Shown piece after piece: positions 9,817 to 21,485 of a DNA stretch of 64,000 nucleotides (positions are counted from its first letter, which is position 1; each line of letters opens with the position of its first letter). The stretch comes from Septoria linicola (taxonomy: Eukaryota; Ascomycota; Dothideomycetes; Mycosphaerellales; Mycosphaerellaceae). Both the position numbers and the translations under genes were made by a program. The notes beneath the pieces were generated by a model, which saw only the letters and a list, made by a program, of their open reading frames with translations, was not told where the DNA came from and did not search any database. The stretch lies in the NCBI GenBank assembly GCA_024114885.1, contig CP099419.1, positions 1,550,001 through 1,614,000 of the forward strand, read 5' to 3'.

Positions 9817-11228
9817 TCACCGTCGAGCTCCATCGCGGTATCTGTCCCGGCTGCGAGACCTCCTTCGATTATCACGATGCCGATCACGTCTATCGTCGTA
9901 CCTGTCTTGGCGTTTGGGACTTCGGCTTCGTGATCTTCGCTTGGAGGTTTCACGCTCTGCTTGATCACGCTTTGACTTGTCGTTCTTATCGAACACGTAA
10001 TCATAGTGTCGTCCACTTCCACCATCTCTGCTGTCGCGATATTGCTTGCGCTTCTGCAGGCTGTCAATGCCTCCGAAGCCTCCGCGTGACCTAGCTGTCT
10101 TGGAGTTCGTGCTGCTACGCCAGTCATCGGCTATCTTGGAGACACTCTGCGAGAAGTCCACGTGGATGCGGTGATCATCGATCAGGACTCCTTGCATTTT
10201 GAAGTACGCTCGTTCGCAGTCTTCCTTGTTGGCGAACTCGATGAAAGCGTATTGCAGGCTGTCTCCCGTCTTTTTGTCCCGGATCACTTCGCAAGACAAG
10301 ATCTTTCCGAAGCGAGAGAAAATGAGTTCGAGGTCCTCGTCGCGAGTTACCGGATTCAGCTTGCACACGAACAGAATCTGCTCGGGTGGAGTGACATCTG
10401 CGAAGGGCAGGTCTCCAATGAGCTCGAGAGTCAGCGCTTGCGCGCGCGCCTCACGTTCTCTGCGTAACTTCTCTATCTCCTCCGGATCCGTGTCATCTTT
10501 GAGGACCTCGTCGTGCGCAATGCGCACAGTGGCTCGCTGTTGCTCTGAGGGCAGCGGGCTCTCTGGAGGTTGAATGAGTCCTGGTATGTCATCGTAAGGA
10601 TCATCAAGTACCACGGTGTGTAGAATTCGGATATCCTGCAGCGGCCTTCCCTTGGAGTCCACAAAGGCAGTATTGATCTTCTCAAGCGCATCGAAGCCCT
10701 CCACAACTTCTCCAAATACTGCCGCCTTTCCATCTAGCTCCTCGAGGCCATCTGCAAGCGTGATGATGAACTGACTGCCTGCTACGCGCTCGTCCGGGTT
10801 GGATTTCGCCGGCGTCGTTGCCATGCTCAGCGTGCCACGTTCTTTGTGCTTTCTCTTAGCGGTAAACTCGGGTAGAAAAGTCGATCGTTCAGGTCTGGAG
10901 GCGCGTTTCGTGCTGCCGTCTGGCAAAGCCCATATTGCAGCCCCTCCATCGCTGTCCTTGGATTCTGGGCCGATTGGGTCGCCGCTCTGGAAGGAGAAAT
11001 TCGGCTGAACATTGTAGATGGGTGAGTAGTTGTAATATTTGATCTGACACAGCTTTAGAAAGCTGCGAATCGATGTCTTAGCAATCTGATCAGCCTTCGC
11101 TACAACGCGTCTCGCCACCGCTGCCGCCTGGAATGGGGTACTACTCACTTCTCACAGCATTTGGGCGCATCGTCTACGAACAGGTCGACTGTGATGTCGC
11201 CTGCAGACGTCTCGAGTAACACCGACAT
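9817..11228 (-). CDS. PPIL4-type cyclophilin with RRM and RS-rich tail
   Basis: Two exons (11149-11228 and 9817-11062; 86-nt intron, donor GTGAGT) give 441 residues. The start MSVLLETSAGDITVDLF and the junction CCENFLKLC match the PPIL4/Cyp6 family. The cyclophilin-like domain fills about residues 1-170 and an RRM about 256-334, with RNP2-like ILFVCKL and RNP1-like LQYAFIEF. The tail is rich in Arg, Ser and Asp, typical of splicing-associated proteins. The position of the catalytic arginine of cyclophilin A is Asn44 here (IYNVQP), as in other PPIL4 proteins, so strong prolyl isomerase activity is unlikely. Family members are nuclear and associate with the spliceosome or transcription machinery. 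The AAG/GTGAGT junction fixes the first exon. Confidence 0.92.
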
Positions 11229-13298
11229 GCTGGATTTGAATCTATCGTGCTGTCGCCGCAGCAATCACAAAGTGATTTGAGTGACGCGAAATCTCAAATC
11301 TCGAACGCGGATATCAAGCGGACTTTGTTGTGCAACATCGGCTACAGACTCTTCCTCTATCCTGTAAGACTTTGGAAGATGCGCGCTTGGCGATCAACAA
11401 GGTTTCGGGCCGCTGGTAGTTCGTGATGCAACTGATATGAACAGAACCTCATCTCTCGCTGCTCCTTGCATCAAACCACATTTTGCCAAAATGGACTTCA
11501 CTTCTCTCGAAAACTTGGCTTCCAATCAAGTATTTTGCGTGTCTCGCGCGTCTGCCGCTTTAAATACCAGACCCCGCTTGTTCACCCTCTACAGATATGC
11601 AGGCGATATGCATCAAGGGCATCTGAGACTGCAGACTTGCTCACTTCTGGGCGCGGCAATGCGCCACTGGTGAATTCCCTGTCACTGGCAATCTGATGAA
11701 GACCGTATTGACACCGACCATTGCACTGCCGTGTACGAACCTCGTTGTGGTGGGAAGTGAAAGGCGTGCAACGCTTCCAGCGGTCTGCAGGTACCCGATC
11801 AGCCGATCACCAGGCTGACGTGCAATTTTTTTAGTCATATCAACGAGCGCAAGGACAATATCATTTGAAACATGTCACGGATGCGGTCTCCCTACTGGCA
11901 TGCCGCTACCCTGCCTGCATTGACAGCGGAGCAGCATTACCTCTCACTTCTTTGCAAGCTGGAAGGTGCTCTGGCTGGTGATGCTATCATTGGATTGTGG
12001 TCAGCGCCTATGTTCCGTAGCCACCGCTGGTAGAACGAAGACCGTCGCTCGACTCGGTGGCCTTCGTATGCGCCACCACATGTGAACATCTCGCTCCAAT
12101 CTCGATGGTAGTACAGTCTACAAGAGAAGGTCTCCTGCAGCGGAGCGGGTGGTGGCATGTCCCGAAGCCGTTAAGCCACCCTGGGCACTGCGCGTGCAAT
12201 GTTGGACTGCGACATTTCTTGGTGACGTGCAGCGACCTTGCATGGAGCAGATGATCAATACCTGCAGTTTGCAAAGACCTCAGGAGCAAGATCGACAACA
12301 AGCGTCCTGTTTGTTTCTGAAGTGGCCAAGGTGTCACTAAGGTTGATCGACGTGGGTTTGGTCAATCACGGCCTAGAGCTTAGACTTCCCTAGGAGGGTC
12401 GCCCAGCTGCTGGAGCACCAGTCTGGTCAGCAAACAGACTCTTAGTGGCTGAAGCAGCTCAGGTGCACACTCAGGCGCTGTCCACACGTGGCTTCTTGCC
12501 ACCAGGAGGCAGCCAGTGCTGATCTCAGCATTGACTGACAGCTCACACAGCTGCAGCACGAGCGACGCCGTGCATCGCTGCCTTGGCTAACATCACACAG
12601 GTGCTGTCTCCGAAAACACACTCTTTGACAAGGCACATCGCAGCTTCGTTGTGATCTGCGAATTCGTACGCTGCCCTGGCCATTCCCTGTGTAACGCACG
12701 GCTGCGCAGGGTGATTCAGCGGCTTCAGCCATATCCTACAGGTCCAGATTTATGCACCTTCTGAGTGCCCTGCACCAGTGGCAGGGATCATGTTTGCGAA
12801 AACCGGCAAAGATCGTGCAGCTATGCTGCCATCCGCTCTGCTGCAAGACATGGCTGTACATTTGGAGAGATTCGGCGAGCAGTTGCACTGCTACAAATGT
12901 AATGGCCATGTCATCTCATTTGGCAACCCACTCGCCCAATCAATCCTTTCCCAATCACAGTCGCTGCTCTTTGGTCGCCTTCTTTGGTCTTTGTTGGAAA
13001 TCTTCATCCCATCTTCTGTTGAACGCAAACAAGTCCAACATCAAGTGATACACCGGAGAGACCACGGTGTTTGCTACAGGCGACACTAGGCTCTCGTCTG
13101 CGAGGCTCTCACATCTCTCAAAGCTCCATGTAGCTCTGGCAGGTCTTTCAGGACGTCTCCTTCCTGAACTTCACACTACGAACTTCCCTCCCCTGCTCAC
13201 GCGAGGCTTGCACTCGACTGTCGGGCAATACGTCAAGCGGCTCGTCCGATCGCGACTCCGTAGGCAGTGTGCCGCGGGCAGCAGCGGAAGAGTGCAAG
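11229..13298. other. Divergent intergenic region
   Basis: This region of about 2.1 kb lies between the starts of the cyclophilin gene (minus) and the Zn2Cys6 gene (plus). A frame with ATG at 12790 (about 100 codons, MFAKTGKDRAAMLPSALLQDM at its start) lies in the putative long leader of the Zn2Cys6 gene and could be an upstream ORF. Nothing else stands out. Confidence 0.35.
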
Positions 13299-15001
13299 AT
13301 GATGATGACGCAGTCCTACTACGGAGGCGAATTTGATCCTCTTAGTCGTCCAAATTACCGCGCTGCCATCTCTGGAGGTCACTATGGGCGTCACACCACG
13401 TATGGTCACGCGTACTATGAGCCACAGCACGAGCTCCGTTCCGAATATGCTGGCCGCCAAAATTCCCGCACGTCGATCCAGGAGCAGAATACAGAGACCG
13501 GACCAGCAGGTCCCTCGCGGCGTCGCATACAGGTCGCTGTAAGAATTGCTCATCCGCCACTTCTGGAGATGTGCTAATGACTTCAGTGCTCCCGATGCCG
13601 TCGTCGTAAGATCAAATGCACAGGAGATCCTGGCGACGGCAGTGGCTGTTCAGCTTGTCGCTCAGCGCAGGCGGACAAATCGTCATGCACATTCATAAGG
13701 GTACAGCCTATCACGACAATTTACTCCGAACTTACTAGCTCACCTCTGCACAGGTTGGTAGCCGCGAGGTGCCGTTGCCTGGACTGGAGGTGTTGCCCAC
13801 CAGTGCCAGTAGTGTCACCAGCTCTGCGCCCACTCCAGCTCCCTACGCCTCGGAGACGCCTTCGAACTCCTACAATGCTGGTTCGTCCCAAGTAACTCAC
13901 CATCGCCCATCGCTACCGATGCTTCATACACGCACTGCCTACGCGGAGTACGATGCATACAACACATCTCCGGTCGACGACTACTCTTATACGTCGGGCA
14001 CCATGCCGAGACACGAGTCGATCTCGAGCAATTACAGCACTGAAGGGTTTAGACCATATACCACCGGATCCATGTCTGCACCTTCCGCTGTTCCCAACCT
14101 GTACTACGAGCCAGGTGCAGCTTTCAGCTTCGGCACTTTGCACACCGCCCCGGGTTATCAGCCAAACGCACCGATGGCACGCCTGCCCAGCGTCTCAGCT
14201 GATGCTTTCTCCCCGCTGAACATGAGCTCCTTACACTCATCACTGCCTACACAGACTGTACAGGAGCGGAGGCTCCCGGCACCTTACACTCCCCAGTATG
14301 CGACATACACGTCGACCGAAGTGCCACAGATTCGACCATTGACCTCGTTCGCCGAGCCGCAGCATCGCACGCCAGTAGGTGGTATTTACAGCCGCAACAG
14401 CATGTCTTGGTCCATGCCGAGTCCAGCAGCATCTCGTACTGCCTCGACGAACGGTACGTCAGCGTCCACACATGGGCTTCCCGGCATGGCTTCTGTGCAG
14501 ACAGGGTCGAATCAAAGCAATGTCCCAATACTTGGCTATCAATTCAGTGCTGCTCCGGGTAGTCCTGAAGTATCTCCTACTGCTCGGCCAGCGCCTTCCG
14601 AGAGCTTCTCTGGCGGCTCGAGTGCCTCAAGCGTTGGCGCATCGATGTTGCCCCCATCAAACGTGCGATATGGCCACGCTACTGCGTTGAACACGCTTCC
14701 AATCACCACCGAATCCGGCGAGCTGCGACGAACCTCATCATCACGAGACACAAGTGCAAGCTTGTACAGCTTCAGCAGCGGCATTGATGCATCTGGTCGT
14801 GCCACTCCTTCTCGTCGAGTCAGTCAGCCTGGTGAAGAAGTTGCATCACCTGCGCTGCACCAGACCTATGCTCCTCTTCGACACCCACAGCCACAACATG
14901 CCGCTAGTGTAGACGAGCTACGCCGTCGGTCGTCCTATGATCAGCAACACGCTGCCACTTCTCATCGGATGTCAGTATCGAACCTTGATGCGCGCTACTG
15001 A
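13299..15001 (+). CDS. Zn2Cys6 DNA-binding protein, Ser-rich, no Fungal_trans domain seen
   Basis: Exons 13299-13538, 13587-13700 and 13754-15001 join in phase 0 (introns 48 and 53 nt) and give 533 residues. The middle exon is almost exactly the zinc cluster: C81, C84, C91, C101, C104, C114 (C-x2-C-x6-C-x9-C-x2-C-x9-C), with the basic CSRCRRRKIKC core that contacts CGG-type half sites. The N-terminus is Tyr/His/Gly-rich and begins MMMTQSYYGG. The long C-terminal region is low-complexity, Ser/Thr/Pro/Ala-rich, with many Tyr and no sign of the Fungal_trans middle-homology domain. It is probably a nuclear transcription regulator; its target genes cannot be deduced. A GTG-initiated extension upstream in frame was not used because the ATG triplet at 13299 is the first ATG. 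Confidence 0.85.
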
Positions 15002-16022
15002 GCAGCCGCCGGCTTCCAGAGAGCCTCCTCGCCGGAGCCTCGTACATCCACTGTTGCGGAGATTCCTCCGAGGCCACGCATTTGAAATTACACTCTTGCC
15101 TTTAGCAGCCGACAGCACGCCTTGCATCATACAACCACGAGCTACTGCACCTGTGTTTGCTCCTTCCGCGCTAGCTCGGCTGGTAGATGCAGTTCGGAAA
15201 ACGTCTACCATTATTGACAAGTGACTTCGGCGGGCTGTCTTTAGCTGCAGTGGTCATTTGCTTGGCTCGTGCTCTGCATGAGCGGCCTATTCCCCGACGG
15301 ACTGCTTTCCGCCTCCATCATTACGGCTTCATCTCATGTCGCATTCGAGCGATTCGCGCCTTGGCTTCGAGCTCGCATTGAGTTTCCTTTGTATCGCATT
15401 TCGGCGTTCTGCTTTCGCCCTGCATGATCAAACGTGTCACTTCGGACAACAGTAAGAGGAGGAAATCACAGTACTACGAGCATCATGATTGGAAGTTTAG
15501 AGGTAACTACCACGACCCGCAAGGGCATCAAAAGAGTTCCTGGTCAGAGCGGACTCTTGGAGGAACAGCAGGAGATCTAGAAGGACATCGGCGTACTGTT
15601 TTCGCGAGCATCGATATGGACTGGATCCAACGACACGGTAGCTAGGCATTTCGGATTTTTTGTTTGAACGCCCCGAGCAAAGGGCTTGTAACGATAGATA
15701 TCAGGCCACAGCATGGAGATGGTACTAGAAAAGGGCGTAGAGTGGAGGACAAACAGGACAGAAAAGTACAGCAGATGATCTAGTGATCTTGCAAGGTGTA
15801 CAACAAAACGTAGATAGTCTCTAATGGCAAGCCTTCACGCAAGGACGTTGGAGAAGGCAGACAAGATTACGACTATGGTTACCGACTTTCTTCCCTCTGC
15901 AAGTACTTCGGTTGAGAGTCAGTGCTACTGACAGAAGAACTGAAATCCTTTTACCTTTCGGCGCCGATATGCATCACATGGTCCAGAGCACAAGTTTGCC
16001 TAGACAGCTTCACAAATGAATG

Positions 16023-16037
16023 GCTTGCTTGCTTGCT
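16023..16037. repeat. (GCTT)n microsatellite
   Basis: This is a short run of GCTT units in the spacer between the Zn2Cys6 gene and NUP85. Confidence 0.7.
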
Positions 16038-16277
16038 GTAGTGTTCCAGTCACATTATGCAACACTCATGCGTACATGCATGCACGACCATAGCACCACG
16101 ACAACAACAAATTCTGCAGCACATTTGTTCTTCGACCTGTCATGAAGGATTGTGAACAAGACAGAAGGAAAGCGGTGCGGATCCCTGCATGCATGCAGAA
16201 GATCCAAAAAGATGTCGCAACCCTCCCAGACGCAGATCATTCCTTCCTTCCAGGTTCACTCATTGCGTAATGTAGTG

Positions 16278-16291
16278 ACAGACAGACAGAC
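16278..16291. repeat. (ACAG)n microsatellite
   Basis: This run of ACAG units lies 240 bp from the GCTT run. A short hexamer repeat (AGGTCC, 16343-16358) follows 50 bp later. Confidence 0.65.
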
Positions 16292-17450
16292 GCCAGTTCA
16301 CCGACTCGCCGATCAAAACAAGCGCTGCTACTACGGTCAATGCAGGTCCAGGTCCAGGTGTAATGCAGAGATGGGAGTTTGTTACGGTTCCGAATGTTGC
16401 TAGTCGTTCGGATCCTTGTCAGGCACGAGACAGGGGGTGATGCAGGCAAGGCTGGAGAAAATGGGAGAGCGCGGCTAGGCGAAAATAATGAGATGTATGA
16501 GAGGGCGTGGGGTAAGAGCGGGAGGATGAGGGATGTGTTTTAGTCGTGCTGTAGATGTTGTGGAGAGGAGAAGTGGTGTAGAAGTCATGATGATGATGAT
16601 CGTGTTGCATGAGTAGGTAGAGATGCTGATCATGGCGGGATTCTGGTTGCTGTGTGCTGGCTACCAGATGCAGATTTGGACAAGGCCTAGCATCGCATTG
16701 AAGTGGAGGATCCGAGTCATTATGGATGTATTTGGATCAGTTCGTGAAAGACAGCATAGCAAAGCCTATTGTGCTTTCCTAATGATGTTGCAGAGCCAGC
16801 TTCGTTCGGCTGACCAGGGCCCGGACTGCTTCCCATGGCCATATCCTCAACTGCTGTACAAAGCAAGTCTGACTTGCTCGAACGCGAGTGAGGCTCCCCG
16901 TGCTAGTAGTGGTTCGAGTCGGGCTTGTCCTGTGTAGGGGAAACAAGATGTACTCTATGAAGTGATGCTTCCAATGGGCAGACAAATGGAGCCGTGACCA
17001 GAAAAGGCCATCTAGGCTGAGAGAGATAGCACAGGCGATTGTAGAGCTTTCGATTCACGTACTGCAGCAAGTCTGCTTGTTGAGCATTGGTCTGCCATCT
17101 CGCGACAGTGTTACTTCTGATGATCATCGTACCTTGGCAGTTGATGCCAAGGCTTGCAAATGTAACTGCCTTTCGCGCTTCTGGTCCACGATATGGAGTC
17201 TGTGTAGCGAGTCGTCCGGAATGTACTGATGGGCAGAAGGTCAAAAACACGAGACCGAAAACTGTGAAGTTGTTGCGTAGTGAAGAGAAAGAAAGAAAGG
17301 AGCGGAGGCGTCAACCACGACGCGCTTGTTTCTCGGAAAGAGAGCTCGCGGAAGCGCGACTTTAACTTTCCGAGCGCAACACCCTCGCACTGCTGCTGGT
17401 TGACGGTCAACAACGAGCAATAACTCTCCTCATTCCCACACTCGCTCGCC

Positions 17451-20400
17451 ATGTCGTTCTTTGGAGGGCCGCCGAGCACACCAGGACGATCGGTCCGCAC
17501 ACATCAGTCGACCACACCTGCAGGACCACCGCCAACGTGGCTTGAGAACACGGCCAAATCCACCACTCCAGCCGGCGAGCCACCGCGAAGCTCGCGCTTT
17601 GGCAGAAGTTCATACAACCCAACCAAGAGCCCCAACCGATTTGCGCGCAGGAAACCCGACTTTGCGGTGCCCGAAGACGACGATGAGGACTACAGCGACG
17701 AAGATGCCATGGGCGAGGACGACGACGAGTACAATCTCCAGCAATCTGAATGGGAGGGCCGACTCGAGAGACCTGCAGCGCCCACACCGCCGCGAGGCCT
17801 GAAACGCGATGCATATGGTGCAGTGCGCGAGAATAGTGGAATCGCAAATGTGGCCCGACGCAGGACGAACAACAGCAAACCCGCAGCACTGACCGAGCCG
17901 GAGCCCGTGATTGTGGAAAGCGAGCGCATGATCTCCGAGCTGGACCACAAGATCCAGCGCAGGGTCGTCGAGGGCGAAGCTGCGTTGGTCGAGACGGCGG
18001 CAGACTTGGCCAAGACGTGGAAGCAGCACAGCGACGTGAAGACGAAATCCGGCGCCATTGGACCAAAATCACAGGATAGCTTCAGCAAGGCCAACTATCT
18101 TGCCAGTCTGCTGCTGCAACTGCATCACCCCCACACAGATGAAGCGCAGCAGCAGGGAGGCCGTCTGCGCAATGGCTCCGTGACCGCGCCGAGTCGCAGC
18201 GTGCCCGTGCCCCGAGCGCTGCTCAACTGGCTGGAGACGTATCATCGACCATTTCCAGACGACTATGATCTTGTCCATCTTCATCAGCCCTCGCCTTCTG
18301 CTCATGAATCATTCTGGGATGTGGTGTATGCAAATATGCTGCGTGGTCACACAGATCGTGTGATTAGGCTCCTGACTGACGCTGGTTGGGAGCACGCGGA
18401 CAGTGCACTAGACGACGGTGCTGCGGAGCCAGGTTATCACGGCAGACAGCTGGACAACGTGATTGAAGTCGCTCAGAACTGTGTGAGCGCGCTTGCGGAT
18501 TGTCCTGGCTACCGCTACAACAATTGGGATGTGAAGAGCATGGAATGGGCTGTTTGGAGACAACGAGTGAGATCGTCGCTGAATGACCTCGAAGACTTTG
18601 CTGAAGGAGGAGACGACTTGAGCTCGTCACTCGACGGCGAAAATGTCTTCCAGCGCAGCATGGGCACGAGTTTGAACATGTCCACAGCGAGCCGAAAAGC
18701 CTCCAGCAGAGTTCCTTGGACAATCTATGAGAATCTGAGGCTACTCTATGGGCTTGTCTTGGGCCAGCCAGATCAGATCCTGATGACCGCACAAGAGTGG
18801 CTAGAAGCCGCGCTGTACTTGACCATCTGGTGGGATGGCTCGGATGATTCGGACTTGGCTGTGAGTGCCAATCAAAATCCAGTGAAACGTGCGCAGGATC
18901 GTACGCGAGAGGTTGATATTGCGCCACTTGCTGCATATCGGAGGAGGCTAGCAGATGCATACCACAGAGTGCAGCAGCAGGTGTTGGAGGATGATCACGG
19001 CCACCAAATGCCCGACGGTGTCTTCCAGCCCGACACAACTGACGATGTGCAGCTTGGTCTAGGTTGCATCATGGAGGAGCAAGTCAGCAGCATCATCAAC
19101 ATATTGCGAATGTTCAGCATGCCTATCGCCGTGTCTGTCGTGGAGATTGCAGCATTCGGCGGCTGGTTACCATTAGCGCGACCAAGCAGCAGAGGTGGCG
19201 CGCTCGGTCAGGGTGGCCTCTCTAAGGAAGATCTGCTTGTGCTCTCGTACGGTGCTCCGCAGGGAGACAAGGATGAAGTTGACCGGGACGATTTCTTGAT
19301 CGAGTACGCGGATCTGCTCTCGGGCAGAGAAAGGGTGAGCCGGTCTGTGTTCACTGTATCTACGTTGTACTAACATTGTCGCAGATCGGCACTAAGCAAG
19401 GCTGGGAGCTAGCAGTGGCCCTCTTGAATCGACTCGACCAACAGTCAACGGCCAACACCAAGATTGGCGAGCTGCTAGATCGACTGCAGCTGACTAACGA
19501 GGACACGGTCGACAAGGTGCTTGGTGTCTGTGACGATCTCGGCCAGACGGAACAGAGACGGAGCATCGCCGAACGCTATGCAGACAATCTTGCGGAGAAC
19601 ACACAATCATACGGCGCGGCACTGATCTACTACGCACGAGCACATGCGACGGAAAAGCTCAAGGACACTGTCTCTCTCTTGACCACGATCTCTCTGCTGC
19701 ACTCAGCAGCCATGCCGTCCAGCAAGACCATTGACGCCAAGTTGAAGTCACTGATAGGCCAAGATCGCACAGCATTGACGGAGCTCGGCCATGTAGACCT
19801 GGACGCTGCACAATTGCTGTCCTCGAATCTCAGCGGCTACGCGACGCTCCGCAAGTTTTACGACCTTCGAGATCAGGACGCACTGAGCGCTTCTGGAAAG
19901 GCACCCGAGTCGCTCGAACGTCGTCGCGAGGCGGCTGGCTCGCTGTTTGCCCTGCTCAAGAGCGCAGCAGATTGCATCCCAGGCGGACTGTTCGACCCCG
20001 AAGCGGAGACTGTCATCCCTGTAGAAGGACTGCTGGCACTCTTTGGCGAATCTCTACCCTTCCTTGGGCAGACCAAGCGCATATTCACACAACAGCAGGT
20101 ATTCGCATTTCTTGCGATATTGGAGGACTTCGTCGCTGCACCTGGTCGCATACGAGAAAATGCCGAATCATTACTTTCCGCCAGCTTGGGCGCGTATCGA
20201 GACGAGAACAACACTGGAACTGGACCTTTCGGTAAGAAGGGCAAGGGGAGGAAAAATGCAAAAGAGGACTTGAGCAAGAGTGTTGGCTCGAGTTGGGAAT
20301 TGTTGGCAGAGAGCGTTGCGATTGATCCCAAGAACGGGGAGAAGATTGCGCGTGCCTGGGACTGGAGACAAGGTCTTGTACATGGCGGCATTGAAGGGAA

Positions 20401-20482
20401 AGAAGAACAGGTCGTGAAGTTGGTACGGGAAGCCTTGGTCCGAGAAGTTGCTAGTGGCTGGGGAGGCAAGATCAATTGGTGA
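17451..20482 (+). CDS. NUP85: Nucleoporin NUP85
   Basis: Two exons (17451-19334 and 19385-20482) join in phase 0 across a 50-nt intron that contains a perfect TACTAAC branch site. The product has 993 residues. The first 130 residues are disordered (FFGGPP, acidic DDDEDYSDED), followed by the long all-helical alpha-solenoid expected of Nup85. Recognisable family stretches are the WDVVYANMLRGHTDRVIRLL helix, the W-rich MEWAVWRQRVRS region and the C-terminal LAILEDFVAAPGRIRENAESLL and AWDWRQGLVHGG. Nup85 is a scaffold member of the Y-shaped (Nup84/Nup107) complex of the nuclear pore. The protein is longer than yeast Nup85 (744 residues), mainly through the N-terminal extension. The start at 17451 is the first ATG after a spacer rich in stops and is followed by strongly biased codons. 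Confidence 0.88.
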
Positions 20483-20644
20483 GCAGGAATCGCTCGATAC
20501 AATTTGTATTTCTGTGCTTCTGCACAACATGAAGCAGCCGAGGCACTGGCGCCCAGTATCGCCGCAAACATGCAGGAGCATGAATGAGAGCAGCATGGTG
20601 GCAGACATTGCCCTGATCCATTGATGTCCCGGCCAGCCGTATTT
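20483..20644. other. NUP85 3' flank
   Basis: This short spacer lies between the NUP85 stop and the first tandem repeat copy. Nothing is seen in it. Confidence 0.4.
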
Positions 20645-20885
20645 GTGCCTTGCCAAACGTGATCGTTGTGTACGATGGATGCTCTCTCGACTCCAGAATA
20701 CGCCAAGCACAGCGATAATGTCAACGCGCGAATCGCTAGAAGGCCTGACATCCGAGAACACTCCTGCATTCGAAGTGAAACAGCTGCACTCTTTGCCCAC
20801 CGATTTGTACTTCCATCGGGACACGCTCCTCCCCGCTGTCACTGCATTCCACCTCCCAGAATATCTCACTTTCCTGAGTGATCGC
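20645..20885. repeat. Diverged tandem repeat, copy R1
   Basis: This is the first of three related units. Anchor blocks are GCCTTGCCAAACGTG (20647-20661), GCTCTCTCGA (20681-20690) and a later block with CATCCGAGAA and GAAGTGAAA. It holds an 89-codon plus-strand frame (20643-20912) whose middle resembles the frame in R3, so the unit may come from a coding sequence. No family is recognised. Confidence 0.55.
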
Positions 20886-21194
20886 GCCTTGCCAAACGTG
20901 CACGCTGCATAAATCGCTCTCTCGATAGTTCGGACATACTCCAAGCCCAGCAGTAGTTACACTACGAAGATGGCCATCAAATCCTACATCAGAGAGCGCC
21001 TCTGCACGGGAAGTGCAAGAATTGCCTCTTAGCGAACCATCTCCACTTCAACTCCCTATGCCCCGCCAATACGCTTCTCGTCTTTCCATCCATTTCTCAT
21101 CCCAAGGCGTCCGGCTACTGAGTCGCGTAGCTTCGGCAAACACTCTTGAGCGCATGCCGCTACTACCAAATGCCATGGGTATCAAGTGGTGTTC
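20886..21194. repeat. Diverged tandem repeat, copy R2
   Basis: The same 15-nt anchor recurs at 20886-20900 and GCTCTCTCGA at 20916-20925, about 237 bp after R1. From about 21000 to 21155 this copy aligns with 21313-21485, including CTCTGCACG, AGCGAACCAT, CGCTTCTCGTC and the block ending CACTCTTGAGCGCATG. Confidence 0.6.
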
Positions 21195-21485
21195 GTGCCT
21201 CATCATGCAAGCACAGTTCACGAGCTGCTCTCTCGAGACCAGGCATACACTATGCATAGCAGTACCAAAACTTCGTGGATTGCCATTGAGCACTGTATCC
21301 GAGAAAGTCTGTCTCTCTGCACGCGAGGTGAAAAAGCTGTACATGAGCGAACCATTCTAATGCTGTCTCCTCCATTCCTGCCCACTTCCGACGATGCGCT
21401 TCTCGTCTCCTCTTTTGATACACTTGCTGTTTCGAGGTGTCCGACTACTAATCAGGGTAGCTTCGGCAGACACTCTTGAGCGCAT
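21195..21485. repeat. Diverged tandem repeat, copy R3, overlapping the aminotransferase 3' end
   Basis: GCTCTCTCGA recurs at 21227-21236, 311 bp after R2. The last 38 bases of this copy (21448-21485) are also the last codons of the minus-strand class V aminotransferase. R2 therefore contains a duplicated, diverged version of that gene's 3' end and 3' flank. Confidence 0.6.

Larger units (their letters stand above)
15002..17450. other. Intergenic region with short simple repeats
   Basis: About 2.4 kb separates the Zn2Cys6 stop from the NUP85 start. A 73-codon hydrophilic frame at 15424-15645 is probably chance or lies in the 3' UTR. Three short simple repeats cluster at 16023-16358, and an AAAG-rich stretch lies at 17283-17300 ahead of NUP85. 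No RNA gene was recognised. Confidence 0.4.

Noticed and set aside
16860..16935. GGTTCGAGTC, a tRNA B-box look-alike
   Set aside because: The flanking bases do not form a T stem, and no A box or acceptor stem was found at the right distance.
17407..18094. Long minus-strand frames opposite the start of NUP85
   Set aside because: They overlap a gene with clear homology and have Ser/Arg/Cys-rich shadow composition.
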